This document shows, one piece after another, positions 1 to 8,309 of a stretch of 64,000 nt of DNA (within the stretch, counting starts at the first letter, position 1; each line of letters begins with the position of its first letter). Where the stretch lies: NCBI GenBank assembly GCA_013036995.1, contig JAAOXG010000010.1, positions 1 to 64,000 of the forward strand, written 5' to 3'. Origin of the DNA: Lacrimispora defluvii. GTDB lineage: Bacteria > Bacillota > Clostridia > Lachnospirales > Lachnospiraceae. The notes beneath the pieces were generated by a model. The model was not told the DNA's origin and did no database searches. It saw only the letters and a program-made list of their open reading frames with translations. The translations under genes were made by a program, and so were the position numbers.

Positions 1-1
1 T

Positions 2-997
2 GTGCGAAGTTTGAGTTTATATAAAAAACAACAGGCAGCGCTATCCGGTATGCCAGAAGAGCTATTGAATCTGAAATGCAGTTTCATACCTCTCAGATCC
101 TATCCCATAACCGGATTGGAAAATGTAAGAGCCTTATTGAAAAAAGACAGTGATATTATCAGTGACGATAAAGTTAATGCGGATATTATACCAGGATTGA
201 AAGATGTAATAGACGACTTATACCAATCTGGCAAAAAAGTCATATTTACCATGGGAAAAGGGGGTGTGGGGAAAACAACAATAGCCGCATCGGTTGCACT
301 TGGTCTGGCAGCCAGAGGGAAAAAAGTACATCTGACTACAACCGATCCGGCTGCTCATCTTAAGTTTGTTATGAGCGAAACGGATAAAATTACAATGAGC
401 CATATCGATGAAAAAGAGGAGTTAAAGAAGTATCAGCAGGAAGTACTTAATAAAGCGAGGGAGACGATGTCAGAAGAGGATCTTGCATATATAGAAGAAG
501 ATTTAAGATCCCCCTGTACCCAGGAAATAGCTGTATTCAGGGCATTTGCAGATATCGTTGAAAAGGCAGAAGACCAGATCGTTGTGATAGATACCGCACC
601 CACTGGACACACCTTATTACTTCTGGATTCAACCCAGAGCTATAATCAGGAAATCAAACGCACCCAGGGTGACGTTCCTGATTCAGCAAAAAAACTCCTT
701 CCAAGATTAAGAAATAAAGATGAGACAGAAGTTATTATAGTCACTCTTGCAGAAACTACCCCGGTATATGAAGCGATGCGTCTGGAGGAAGATTTAAAGC
801 GGGCAGGCATTGCCGCAAAGTGGTGGGTGATTAATTCCTCCCTTTACCGTACCGGTACTACGAATCATTTGCTGTCAGCAAAAGCCAGTAATGAAATTGA
901 ATGGATTAATAAGGTGGATGCCCATGCCAATGGAAATTTTGCAGTGATCAGCTGGAGACCGGATGAAATAAAAGATGAGAGTTTATATCTGCTGTAG
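2..997 (+). CDS. arsA: Arsenical pump-driving ATPase ArsA, C-terminal part (gene runs off the left edge)
   Basis: This is the catalytic subunit that couples ATP hydrolysis to arsenite/antimonite extrusion through ArsB or Acr3. The visible 331 residues are the linker and second half of the usual two-domain protein of about 580 residues. It has a deviant Walker A loop GKGGVGKT (visible residues 86-93), the signature DTAPTGHT (about 197-204), and a Cys in SPCTQEIAVF (about 172) that corresponds to one of the metalloid-binding cysteines of the family. The frame is open to the window edge, so the GTG at position 2 is not a credible start and the first half lies upstream. It is followed after 20 bases by arsC, so it is probably the end of an ars operon. 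The family assignment is firm; pump activity is inferred from the family. Confidence 0.93.
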   Translation: MRSLSLYKKQQAALSGMPEELLNLKCSFIPLRSYPITGLENVRALLKKDSDIISDDKVNADIIPGLKDVIDDLYQSGKKVIFTMGKGGVGKTTIAASVALGLAARGKKVHLTTTDPAAHLKFVMSETDKITMSHIDEKEELKKYQQEVLNKARETMSEEDLAYIEEDLRSPCTQEIAVFRAFADIVEKAEDQIVVIDTAPTGHTLLLLDSTQSYNQEIKRTQGDVPDSAKKLLPRLRNKDETEVIIVTLAETTPVYEAMRLEEDLKRAGIAAKWWVINSSLYRTGTTNHLLSAKASNEIEWINKVDAHANGNFAVISWRPDEIKDESLYLL

Positions 998-1017
998 ATA
1001 AAAGAGGTGAAAGTGAT

Positions 1018-1434
1018 ATGAATACAGATAATAAACCGAAAGTTGCCTTTGTTTGTGTACACAACTCCTGTCGAAGCCAGATAGCGGAAGCGTTAGGAAA
1101 GCATTTTGCCAGTGATGTGTTTGAAAGCTATTCGGCAGGAACTGAATTAAAGGATCAGATCAATCAGGATGCAGTCCGGTTAATGAAAAAGATATATGGA
1201 ATTGATATGGAGGCATCACAGAAAAGTAAGTTAATAGAAGAGATACCGGGTCCTGATGTGGTAATTACCATGGGATGCAATGTGAATTGCCCGGTTCTTC
1301 CCTGTAAAATGAGAGAGGACTGGGGATTAGATGATCCGACAGGGAAGGATGATGCTGTTTTCGAGAGGACAATAAAGATAATAGAGAATAAAATCATGGA
1401 TTTAAGAAACAGGTTGAAACATCAAATGCTATAA
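1018..1434 (+). CDS. arsC: Arsenate reductase, low-molecular-weight phosphatase type
   Basis: The enzyme reduces arsenate to arsenite, which the Ars pump then exports. The N-terminus carries the phosphatase-like P-loop Cys-X5-Arg (C13-VHNSC-R19), and Cys87, Cys91 and Cys96 sit in the MGCNVNCPVLPC segment where thioredoxin-coupled ArsC proteins keep their redox cysteine relay. The motif DDPTGKDD further on is also typical. Length (138 residues) is normal. The ATG follows an AGAGGTGA ribosome site. It lies 20 bases after arsA, in the same direction, and a strong terminator follows, so arsA-arsC end one operon. Which of the three later cysteines takes part in the relay cannot be settled by eye. 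Confidence 0.93.
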   Translation: MNTDNKPKVAFVCVHNSCRSQIAEALGKHFASDVFESYSAGTELKDQINQDAVRLMKKIYGIDMEASQKSKLIEEIPGPDVVITMGCNVNCPVLPCKMREDWGLDDPTGKDDAVFERTIKIIENKIMDLRNRLKHQML

Positions 1435-1435
1435 T

Positions 1436-1474
1436 AAAAAGTGGGCGGCTTAAATATCAGGCAGCCCACTTTTG
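1436..1474 (+). terminator. Rho-independent terminator of the ars operon
   Basis: The arms AAAAGTGGGC and GCCCACTTTT are perfectly complementary and enclose a 17-base loop. They start directly behind the arsC stop codon and end in a T-run. Confidence 0.85.
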
Positions 1475-1513
1475 TTAATACTCAACTGTACTATTGAGAT
1501 AAGACTTGATTTG

Positions 1514-1825
1514 TCAGATGGATTTGGGAATGACAGGTACATAAATTTCCATTACTGCATCTTCGGTTTCGTGGCAGCGCTCATCATAAAATTCAAAATC
1601 CATCTTTGTTTCATCGAATTCATAATGGCTGGCAGGAAACCATTCGTTGAAAATGTATTTCCATGTCTGTTTTATAGCAATTGAAAATGGGTCAATATTG
1701 TCTGTCTGATCTACAGGAATTTCTTTAACAGGCTGTGTTGTAAAAATAGCATATTCTGCTTCCGGTACAGTAATTGTCATCATATCCGGAGTTACTTTTT
1801 CAAAGTATTCAACTATAACACCCAA
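1514..1825 (-). pseudogene. GyrI-like effector-binding domain remnant
   Basis: The 103 residues match the second half of the GyrI-like/AraC effector-binding domain. They include the WKYIFNEWFPASHYEFDE stretch, which closely resembles WKRIFSEWLPASGYQYAE in the complete AraC-GyrI protein encoded at 16966-17826. No DNA-binding domain and no first half of the effector domain is present. The only start is a TTG with no ribosome binding site, and reading the frame upstream meets a stop (about 1870) without passing an ATG. I read it as a decayed regulator; a stand-alone half-length effector-binding protein is a less likely alternative. Confidence 0.6.
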
Positions 1826-1888
1826 TAAATAAACAGCGCTGTAGCTGTTTTTATCAGATCCACAATATTAATATCCTCATTTAAATAG

Positions 1889-1906
1889 TATACCATGTCT
1901 GGTATA
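1889..1906. promoter_or_regulatory. 18-bp palindrome, possible operator
   Basis: Arms TATACCA and TGGTATA are perfect and separated by TGTC. It lies between the GyrI remnant and the small Cys/Asn-rich gene. The half-site ACCA/TGGT recalls the GntR-type operator in front of the GntR gene at 3098, but this link is inference. Confidence 0.35.
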
Positions 1907-2024
1907 GTGCGACGCTAATATAGGATGAATAATGGTGGAATAAGAGCAGAAAGTTGCACATAGCACGACTTGTCTAACAACTGCATAAAATATAGTGTAC
2001 TCTACTTAGAAAGGAGTGAGTTTT

Positions 2025-2321
2025 ATGTGTTGCTGTAATTGTGGTTGCAGACGTAATGGCAGATCTGACCGCGATGAAAATCGCGAATGGTGTGAAAGAA
2101 AATTTAGAGAGGCTTACCTGTATGGGTACGACGGAGGTCGCAGACCATGCTGGAGAGGATCATCGGAATCCGATGATGATTTTAACAATAACTTAAATGA
2201 TAACTTAAGCCGTAACTTAAATGGCAATCTAAACGATAACTTTAGTAATAATTTAAATGATAATTTCAGCAATAACATTATCATTGTAATTGTTGACAGT
2301 TTTAACAATAACACTATTTAG
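2025..2321 (+). CDS. Small Cys-rich, Asn-repeat protein of unknown function
   Basis: I do not recognise this 98-residue protein. The N-terminus is cysteine rich (MCCCNCGCRRNGR), followed by a charged and aromatic segment, then a C-terminal array of about eight imperfect four-residue units of the form N-[L/F]-[N/S]-x (NLND, NLSR, NLNG, NLND, NFSN and so on), ending in a hydrophobic IIIVIVD strand. The regular spacing of hydrophobic residues would suit a stacked beta structure. The ATG at 2025 is preferred to an upstream GTG because AAAGGAGTGA precedes it at normal spacing. It has its own terminator and no operon partner. A surface or spore-coat role would be a guess. Confidence 0.65.
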   Translation: MCCCNCGCRRNGRSDRDENREWCERKFREAYLYGYDGGRRPCWRGSSESDDDFNNNLNDNLSRNLNGNLNDNFSNNLNDNFSNNIIIVIVDSFNNNTI

Positions 2322-2331
2322 TCAAGAATTT

Positions 2332-2363
2332 AAGGCAGGCAACCGGCAGCGGTCCTGCCTTTT
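2332..2363. terminator. Terminator between small Asn-rich gene and gntR
   Basis: AAGGCAGG and CCTGCCTT form a perfect 8-bp stem followed by TT. On the other strand the stem is followed by AAATTC, so it mainly serves the plus-strand gene. Confidence 0.7.
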
Positions 2364-2374
2364 AAATGAGTTGA

Positions 2375-3076
2375 TTAAAAAATCTGATGTCCGCCTTCCA
2401 GTGCTTCATTCAGTTGTTTATCGGTACATTTTCTAGCAGCTAAGGCATCCCGTTCTTTAATACATTTATATAAACAAAGCACGCTGTCATAGAGCGCTTC
2501 TTTCCCGTATTTCAGACAGAAACGTTTCCAAAGCTGTGTTACAACAGGTTTAAAGGATATGTAAATCAAAGGAATAATGCTGTTCCCGCTGATTACAGAA
2601 AGCTTGTGATGAAAAGAAAAGGTGGCAAGAACCGTATCTTCTATGGTTTTCGCTGCTGCAACCTCTTCCAGCAAACCTTCCAGACCCAGAATATCCTCAT
2701 TTGATGAATTTTTTACAATAGAATCAGTTGCCAGATGCTCCAGCGCGCGCCGCACTTCAATAATTGAGTATATTTCACTCTGCCCAAGGGTATCACCATG
2801 ATATTCCATAATGGCATTTAAAGTATTAATGTTGCCGTTCTTCCCATAATCTGCAACAAAAACACCCTGCCTTGGATGGACTTCTAAAAAGCCCTGTTTT
2901 TCAAGTTCGGAAAATCCGCTGTTAACAACCGCACGGCTCACCTGCATCTGCCTCGCAATTTCCCTTTCCGAAGGCAGTCGGCTTCCAACCGGCATTTGCC
3001 CGGATAATATCAAGTCACGGATCTGACGAATGAACATTTCTTTTAAGCTTATAGCACTCAGTTTCTGAAATTCCAT
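2375..3076 (-). CDS. GntR/FadR-subfamily transcriptional regulator
   Basis: The first 70 residues form the winged helix of the GntR family (GSRLPSEREIARQMQVSRAVVNSGFSELEKQG), and the remaining 160 are an all-helical FCD-type ligand domain, as in regulators of organic-acid and sugar-acid metabolism. The length of 233 residues is normal. The gene is divergent from the hypB operon. A sequence fitting the family operator TNGTNNNACNA lies just upstream of its start, which suggests autoregulation and possibly control of hypB. The effector cannot be predicted. Confidence 0.88.
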   Translation of the reverse strand: MEFQKLSAISLKEMFIRQIRDLILSGQMPVGSRLPSEREIARQMQVSRAVVNSGFSELEKQGFLEVHPRQGVFVADYGKNGNINTLNAIMEYHGDTLGQSEIYSIIEVRRALEHLATDSIVKNSSNEDILGLEGLLEEVAAAKTIEDTVLATFSFHHKLSVISGNSIIPLIYISFKPVVTQLWKRFCLKYGKEALYDSVLCLYKCIKERDALAARKCTDKQLNEALEGGHQIF

Positions 3077-3097
3077 ATTCTCCCCCTTATTCTGGCT

Positions 3098-3110
3098 CTG
3101 GTCATACCAG
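3098..3110. promoter_or_regulatory. Probable GntR operator
   Basis: CTGGT-CAT-ACCAG is a perfect palindrome that matches the FadR-type consensus TNGTNNNACNA. It lies 22 bases upstream of the gntR start codon. Regulation of the divergent hypB operon by the same protein is possible but not shown. Confidence 0.6.
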
Positions 3111-3190
3111 AGATTGACACTATTTTATCATACATTCTTACTAAAATTCAACAAAATTATATGTGATTATCACAGTTATTTTTTGCATTA

Positions 3191-3219
3191 TTGCCAGTAC
3201 ACTGAGAATATTTTATAAT
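3191..3219 (+). promoter_or_regulatory. Sigma-A promoter of the hypB operon
   Basis: TTGCCA and TATAAT are spaced by 17 bases. They leave an untranslated leader of about 95 bases that holds a short hairpin (CCTTTT/AAAAGG near 3270). Confidence 0.6.
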
Positions 3220-3320
3220 AATATTGTTATGACTGAACCAGTATACTTATAAGAAACCACCATGCACCTTTTGGTTAAAAGGATGGCAGAGGAACAAATA
3301 AAAAGAAGGGAGTGCGGCAC

Positions 3321-3989
3321 ATGAAAGATTTTAAAGTTCTGGAAATAAAAACAAGTGTCTTTGCTGACAACAACTTACAGGCTGGAAAGCTTCGTGAAGA
3401 ATTAAAAGAGAAAAAGGTATTTCTTCTTAATCTGATGTCCAGTCCGGGCGCAGGTAAGACAACCACTCTGGTTCGTACAATTAATGGGCTAAAGGACGAA
3501 TTAAAGATTGGTGTTATGGAAGCAGATATTGATTCTGACGTTGATGCCCGGACCATATCACAGACTGGTGCAAAAGCCATTCAGCTTCATACTGGAGGTA
3601 TGTGTCATCTGGATGCGCAAATGACCCGGCAGGGACTGGAGGGCCTTGACCCTGACGGTCTTGACCTTGTAATTTTAGAGAATGTGGGCAACCTGGTATG
3701 TCCGGCTGAATTTGATACCGGCGCAGTAAAGAATGCCATGATCCTTTCGGTACCGGAAGGAGATGATAAGCCATTAAAATATCCTCTCATGTTTTCCATC
3801 TGCGATGTGGTACTGATCAATAAGATGGATGTATTGCCGTATTTCAATTTTGATCTGGAAAAATGCAAAGAGAATATCCGCCTGCGTAATCCAAATGCGA
3901 TTATTATTCCCATCAGCGCACTGAAAGAGGAAGGAATAAAGGAGTGGACCGACTGGCTTCATAATGCGGTAAAATCCTGGTGTGAATAA
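3321..3989 (+). CDS. hypB: HypB-family nickel-binding GTPase
   Basis: HypB is the SIMIBI-class GTPase that delivers nickel, with HypA, to [NiFe] hydrogenase and sometimes urease. The 222-residue protein has the P-loop SSPGAGKTT (about 41-49), the switch segment EADIDSDVDA, the conserved metal site Cys95-His96 in GGMCHLDA at the dimer interface, and the base-recognition motif NKMD. The His-rich N-terminal nickel store found in some HypB proteins is absent. The ATG at 3321 is preferred to GTG at 3312 because GAAGGGAG sits eight bases before it. It is first in an operon with a large iron-sulfur flavoprotein and hypA. No hydrogenase structural gene or hypCDEF is present in the window, so the client is open. 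Confidence 0.93.
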   Translation: MKDFKVLEIKTSVFADNNLQAGKLREELKEKKVFLLNLMSSPGAGKTTTLVRTINGLKDELKIGVMEADIDSDVDARTISQTGAKAIQLHTGGMCHLDAQMTRQGLEGLDPDGLDLVILENVGNLVCPAEFDTGAVKNAMILSVPEGDDKPLKYPLMFSICDVVLINKMDVLPYFNFDLEKCKENIRLRNPNAIIIPISALKEEGIKEWTDWLHNAVKSWCE

Positions 3990-4043
3990 CAAATAAGATA
4001 GATAAAAAACTTCGAATGCGCTATAAGCGCGGGAAAGGGAATT

Positions 4044-6734
4044 ATGAGTGAATTAAGACCGAAAATAGTAAAGCTTGCGAAAATGGTGGGCGGTATTGCA
4101 GGAGTCATGAACAAAATCGATGAAAACTCTCCCGAATACTATTCACTGGACTGTGTTGTTACCGATGACATGGCTGATATTGCCATGATTATTGGACTGC
4201 GCAAACCCCGTACCTTCGAGTACATAGCAAAACGTTCCGGAAAGAGTAAGAAAGAAACAAAGGCCCTTTTAGAGCAGCTGGCTTACACCGGCGTTGCCAA
4301 AGTATGGAAAGATAAGGAAGATCAGAAAGACCGCTACTTCGTAAATATCTTTGCTCCCGGCATGTTGGAGATGATGGTAAATAACCGGGAACAGTTAAAC
4401 CAACACCCGGAAATCGGAAAAGCTTTTGAAGAATATACCAGGCTGCGTCTAGCGCCCATGGCTGCCAAATTCCCTCAGGGAATGGCGATGATGCGTGTAA
4501 TTCCAGTGGAAGAAGCCATCAAGGATATTAAGGGCACAAAACCATGGGAACATCTTTCCTACTATCTGGATAAGTATGATACATTTTCCGTATCCGACTG
4601 CTCCTGCCGCCAGTCGCGCCGTGTGATTGAGGAGGGCTGCGGCCACCTGGAAAAAGATATCTGCATCCAGATGGGAGAAGGTGCTGAATATTACATTAAG
4701 ACAGGCAGAGGCCGCCAGATTACCAGGGAAGAAGCAAAGGAAATTATTAAATTCGCAGAAAATAACGGCCTGATGCATGAAATGCCCCATACCGACGGAC
4801 TGGGAGAATCAGCGGCAATCTGTAACTGCTGTGGCTGCGCATGCTTTTCCCTGCGTCTTGCAACTCTTTTTAATACCCCGGATTCCATACGTTCCAATTT
4901 TACCGCCAGGGTTAAGAAAGAAAATTGTGTGGCCTGCGGACAGTGTGTGGAGAACTGCCCCGTAAATGCGTTAACACTTGGACAGAAGCTCTGCTCCAAA
5001 ACACCTGTCACCATAAAGGCAGAACCGACTGCCCGCGACCATATCTGGAAAGAAAGCAACTGGAATGTGGATTACCGGGAGAACCGGAAAGATGTTTCTA
5101 AAGAAGGTACCTCTCCATGTAAGACTGCCTGTCCGGCCCATATATCCGTACAGGGATATATAAAGCTTGCTGCTTCCGGACGTTACCGGGAAGCATTGGA
5201 GCTGATTAAAAAAGAAAACCCGTTCCCTGCTGTCTGCGGACGGATCTGTCCCCATGGCTGCGAAAGTGAATGTACCCGCGGAGACATTGATGAACCGGTT
5301 TCCATTGATGAAATAAAAAAATTTATAGCGGATAAAGAACTGGATGAATCGGTTCGCTATATTCCGCCCATGCGTTATAATCTAGGCAATAAAATCGCTG
5401 TGGTTGGTTCTGGTCCTTCCGGACTTTCCTGCGCATATTACCTGGCAATTGACGGATACAAGGTAACTGTATTTGAAAAGGAAGAAAAACTGGGCGGTAT
5501 GTTAACCCTTGGTATTCCTTCTTTCCGTCTGGAGAAAGAGGTTCTTAATGCTGAAATTGATGTTTTGCGGGAAATGGGTGTTTCCTTCAAAACGGGAGTT
5601 GAAGTTGGAAAAGATATCACCCTGAATCAGCTTCGTGAAGAAGGATATGAAGCTTTTTATCTGGCAATCGGAGCACAGGGCGGCAGACGTCTTGGTATTG
5701 AAGGGGAAGAAGGCCAGGGTGTTATTTCCGGTGTTGATTTCCTTCGTGATGTGAATCTTGGAAGAAAGTCAGAATTATCCGGCAACGTAATTGTAATCGG
5801 TGGTGGAAATGTAGCCATTGATGTGGCCCGTACTGCAAAAAGACAGGGGGCAGAAGAGATTCATCTTTACTGTCTGGAAAGTCCTGGTGAGATGCCGGCA
5901 TTACCAGAGGAAATTGAGGAGGCGAAAGAAGACAGCGTATCCTTCCACAATGGCTGGGGACCCAGGCGTATTCTGACGGAAGATGGTAAGGTAACCGGAG
6001 TGGAATTTAAGCGGTGCACCAGTGTCTTTGACGCAGACCACCGCTTTGCGCCTAAGTATGATGAGAACGATACGATCATTGTAAAAGCTGATTCTGTATT
6101 GCTTTCCGTCGGTCAGTCCATTGAATGGGGCGGACTTCTTTCCGGCAGCAGGTTGGAACTGGGACGAGGCGGTAATGCAAACGCTGACAGTCTCACATTG
6201 CAGACAGCAGAGCCTGACGTTTTTGTAGGCGGAGACTGCTTCACCGGCCCTAAATTTGCAATCCATGCCATTGCATCGGGAAAAGAAGGTGCCATTTCCA
6301 TTCACCGTTATGTACAGCCTGGTCAGTCTCTTGTGTTTGGCCGTGACCGCCGTGAATATCACGCGTTTGACAAGAATAACATTGCCATCGGGATACAGGA
6401 TTTTGATATGACACCCCGCCAGAGACCGGGCCATTCTCCTGAGAAAAAAGGGACATTCCAGGATGAACGAATGACCTTTACAGAGGAACAGTTAAAGAAA
6501 GAGACGGAGCGCTGCCTTGGCTGCGGTACGGTAGAAATCGACAGTTACAAGTGTATTGGGTGCGGCTTATGTACCACCAAATGTAAATTTGATGCAATCG
6601 GTCTGGAACGTACTTATGATACAGTTCCCAATACCTATGAAAAACTTCCTGTCAAGATCGCAGCAAATGCAATTGTACGTACTGGAAAGATTGCTGCCAC
6701 AACTCTTAAAGAAAGCGTCATCAACAGAAGCTGA
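4044..6734 (+). CDS. Multidomain iron-sulfur/FAD NAD(P)H oxidoreductase (GltD-like)
   Basis: This 896-residue protein joins three parts. Residues 1-290 begin with a winged-helix-like segment (about 55-100) and contain a Cys-rich region (DCSCRQ near 185, CNCCGCAC near 260). Residues 295-305 bind a 4Fe-4S cluster (CVACGQCVENC). Residues 355-790 are a GltD/Nfn-large-subunit-like flavoprotein: a Cys-rich N-terminal segment (CKTACPAH, CGRICPHGCESEC), FAD site VGSGPSG near 455, NAD(P) site VIGGGNVAIDVA near 590, and VFVGGDCFTGP. The C-terminus adds further clusters (CLGCG, CIGCGLCTTKC). It could pass electrons between NAD(P)H and ferredoxin or a partner. Lying between hypB and hypA, it suggests a nickel-dependent redox partner or a role in maturation. 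The exact reaction is not known to me. Confidence 0.8.
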   Translation: MSELRPKIVKLAKMVGGIAGVMNKIDENSPEYYSLDCVVTDDMADIAMIIGLRKPRTFEYIAKRSGKSKKETKALLEQLAYTGVAKVWKDKEDQKDRYFVNIFAPGMLEMMVNNREQLNQHPEIGKAFEEYTRLRLAPMAAKFPQGMAMMRVIPVEEAIKDIKGTKPWEHLSYYLDKYDTFSVSDCSCRQSRRVIEEGCGHLEKDICIQMGEGAEYYIKTGRGRQITREEAKEIIKFAENNGLMHEMPHTDGLGESAAICNCCGCACFSLRLATLFNTPDSIRSNFTARVKKENCVACGQCVENCPVNALTLGQKLCSKTPVTIKAEPTARDHIWKESNWNVDYRENRKDVSKEGTSPCKTACPAHISVQGYIKLAASGRYREALELIKKENPFPAVCGRICPHGCESECTRGDIDEPVSIDEIKKFIADKELDESVRYIPPMRYNLGNKIAVVGSGPSGLSCAYYLAIDGYKVTVFEKEEKLGGMLTLGIPSFRLEKEVLNAEIDVLREMGVSFKTGVEVGKDITLNQLREEGYEAFYLAIGAQGGRRLGIEGEEGQGVISGVDFLRDVNLGRKSELSGNVIVIGGGNVAIDVARTAKRQGAEEIHLYCLESPGEMPALPEEIEEAKEDSVSFHNGWGPRRILTEDGKVTGVEFKRCTSVFDADHRFAPKYDENDTIIVKADSVLLSVGQSIEWGGLLSGSRLELGRGGNANADSLTLQTAEPDVFVGGDCFTGPKFAIHAIASGKEGAISIHRYVQPGQSLVFGRDRREYHAFDKNNIAIGIQDFDMTPRQRPGHSPEKKGTFQDERMTFTEEQLKKETERCLGCGTVEIDSYKCIGCGLCTTKCKFDAIGLERTYDTVPNTYEKLPVKIAANAIVRTGKIAATTLKESVINRS

Positions 6735-6753
6735 ATAGAAGAGGAGAGGTAAG

Positions 6754-7095
6754 ATGCATGAGCTTGGTGTACTAAACTCTATGGTACATACCATTGAGCG
6801 TATCGTAAAAGAGCAGAACGTGACAGAGGTCAGTAAACTTGTCATTGAGGTAGGCGAGCTTTCCGGTATTGTTCCCAGATATTTGGAGCAGAGCTGGCCA
6901 GCTGCTTCCTATAAGACCTTTATGGAAAAAACAGAACTGGAGCTTATCGTCATTCCAGGTATTGTAAAGTGCAAAGGGTGCGGCAGGGTATTCAATGCCG
7001 TTTACAGTGATTTATCCTGTCCTGACTGCGGCGGCAGTGATATGGAAATTTTAGAGGGTGATGACATGATAATTAAAGAGATCGTGTGCTGCTAA
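6754..7095 (+). CDS. hypA: HypA-family nickel metallochaperone
   Basis: HypA binds nickel at its N-terminus and hands it, with HypB, to a nickel enzyme. The protein starts with the nickel motif Met-His-Glu (MHE), and it has the structural zinc site C73-KG-C76 and C89-PD-C92. Length (113 residues) is standard. It follows the oxidoreductase by 19 bases and is preceded by GAGGAGAGG, so the three genes are one operon closed by a long hairpin terminator. The gene order hypB-oxidoreductase-hypA separates the two chaperone genes that usually lie side by side. Confidence 0.92.
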   Translation: MHELGVLNSMVHTIERIVKEQNVTEVSKLVIEVGELSGIVPRYLEQSWPAASYKTFMEKTELELIVIPGIVKCKGCGRVFNAVYSDLSCPDCGGSDMEILEGDDMIIKEIVCC

Positions 7096-7109
7096 AGATT
7101 CACAATTAA

Positions 7110-7178
7110 AAAACAGACGTTTTCTATTATGAAAATGTACCTGACATGGTATATCATATAGGAAAATGTCTGTTTTTT
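7110..7178. terminator. Long hairpin terminator, bidirectional
   Basis: AAACAGACGTTTTCTAT pairs with ATAGGAAAATGTCTGTTT with one mismatch and flanking A and T runs. It closes both the hyp operon and the convergent EFR1 gene. Confidence 0.8.
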
Positions 7179-7194
7179 ATTTATTTGGATCTTT

Positions 7195-7941
7195 TTATAA
7201 AGGACATTGGTAACGTGGTTTGCCTGCACTGCTTTTACCATATTCAATCGCTTCAACAGGACATTTACAGATACAGGCCATGCAGTGTGTGCAATTTTTA
7301 CCCCAGACAGGCTTGTTTTCCTTTAATTCAATGTTGTTCAAAGGGCATACCGCCTTGCACTTACCGCAACCGATACATTTGTCATCTGCTTTAAATTTAT
7401 CTGCTTTTACGACAAAACGGTAAAACACTGGATTGGTAAATGAACTTTTAATTCTGTCAGCAGCAGATGGAGTTCGTTTCTGAAAGAAAGAATTATGTAA
7501 AATTACCTCCACACAATCCTCAATGGCTGGCTCAGCATGCTGAATGATACGTTTTGCCTCTGGGGGTTCTGGTGCATCGTAAAGAGCAATGTAATTTTCT
7601 GGCATAATGATTTCCTTTACACCCTTAAAAGAGAACGTCTTCGTTTGACATAGTCTTATGAGATACTTTTCCGCATTTCCAATATCGCTGCCACAATTCA
7701 TGATAAAATAAGCATCTGTATTTGGTGAGAACTCTGTTCGGTTAATCCACTCTTCAACAACTTTAGGAATTCTCCACGCATAGGTTGGTAAGACAAACAC
7801 AAGTGGTTTCTGTGATTCTACCGGTGTAACGTCATTTTTCTTAATTCTGTCATTTATGCACAATAATTCATCCTGTAATGCTTGTGATAATTTCTTTGCT
7901 ATATAAAAACTATTTCCTGTTCCTGTAAAATAAAGTATCAT
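7195..7941 (-). CDS. EFR1-family ferrodoxin (flavodoxin-like plus 2x 4Fe-4S)
   Basis: The N-terminal 170 residues look like a flavodoxin fold with the FMN phosphate loop YFTGTGNS at residues 4-11. The C-terminal 65 residues carry two clusters, CIGCGKCKAVC and CTHCMACICKC. This fusion is the EFR1 type of electron carrier common in gut Clostridia; no reaction has been fixed for it here. Length (248 residues) fits the family. Its start overlaps the stop of the ArsR-type regulator gene by four bases (ATGA), so the two are translationally coupled and the regulator probably controls this gene. Confidence 0.88.
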   Translation of the reverse strand: MILYFTGTGNSFYIAKKLSQALQDELLCINDRIKKNDVTPVESQKPLVFVLPTYAWRIPKVVEEWINRTEFSPNTDAYFIMNCGSDIGNAEKYLIRLCQTKTFSFKGVKEIIMPENYIALYDAPEPPEAKRIIQHAEPAIEDCVEVILHNSFFQKRTPSAADRIKSSFTNPVFYRFVVKADKFKADDKCIGCGKCKAVCPLNNIELKENKPVWGKNCTHCMACICKCPVEAIEYGKSSAGKPRYQCPL

Positions 7942-8297
7942 ATCAATTCTCCACTCCGATCCGGCACGTTTTCCATAATTTTTTTAATATCTGAAAATAA
8001 AGTAATCAGACTCCCCAGTGTATTATCATCAGGATCAAGATAGTAATAAATGCAGGTTCCCTCTTTCCTGGATTTTACAATACCTGAATTTTTTAGAATC
8101 TGCATATAATGTGAAACCGCGGGTCTGGACAGATTTGTTTTTTGGGCGATCTCTATAACACGGCTTCCGGAACACTCGCTTTTTAACATCATACAAAGTA
8201 TATGCTGCCGCATTTCATCACCAAATGCAGTTAACACCTTTTGACAGGATTGAAACTCGGACTCTAATCGTTTAATATCCTCCAACGTATCGTTCAA
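7938..8297 (-). CDS. ArsR-family winged-helix regulator
   Basis: The 119-residue protein has the ArsR fold, with recognition helix NLSRPAVSHYMQILKNSGIVKSR and wing KEGTCIYYYL. A typical arsenic or zinc cysteine site (ELCVCDL) is not seen; the only cysteines are scattered (CQKV, CMML, SECSG), so a metal ligand is uncertain. It precedes and overlaps the EFR1 gene. An imperfect inverted repeat in front of its start is a candidate autoregulatory operator. Confidence 0.87.
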   Translation of the reverse strand: MNDTLEDIKRLESEFQSCQKVLTAFGDEMRQHILCMMLKSECSGSRVIEIAQKTNLSRPAVSHYMQILKNSGIVKSRKEGTCIYYYLDPDDNTLGSLITLFSDIKKIMENVPDRSGELI

Positions 8298-8309
8298 ATG
8301 ACACCTCCA

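Noticed and set aside
1472-1684. Plus-strand frame of 70 codons behind the ars terminator
   Set aside because: It is antisense to the GyrI-like fragment and has no ribosome site.
2196-2290. DNA repeats in the Asn-rich gene considered as a CRISPR-like or VNTR array
   Set aside because: The units are 12-24 bases, imperfect, in frame and explained by the protein repeat.
5901-6434. Minus-strand frame of 177 codons inside the oxidoreductase gene
   Set aside because: It has no ribosome site or known motif and is antisense to a strongly conserved protein.
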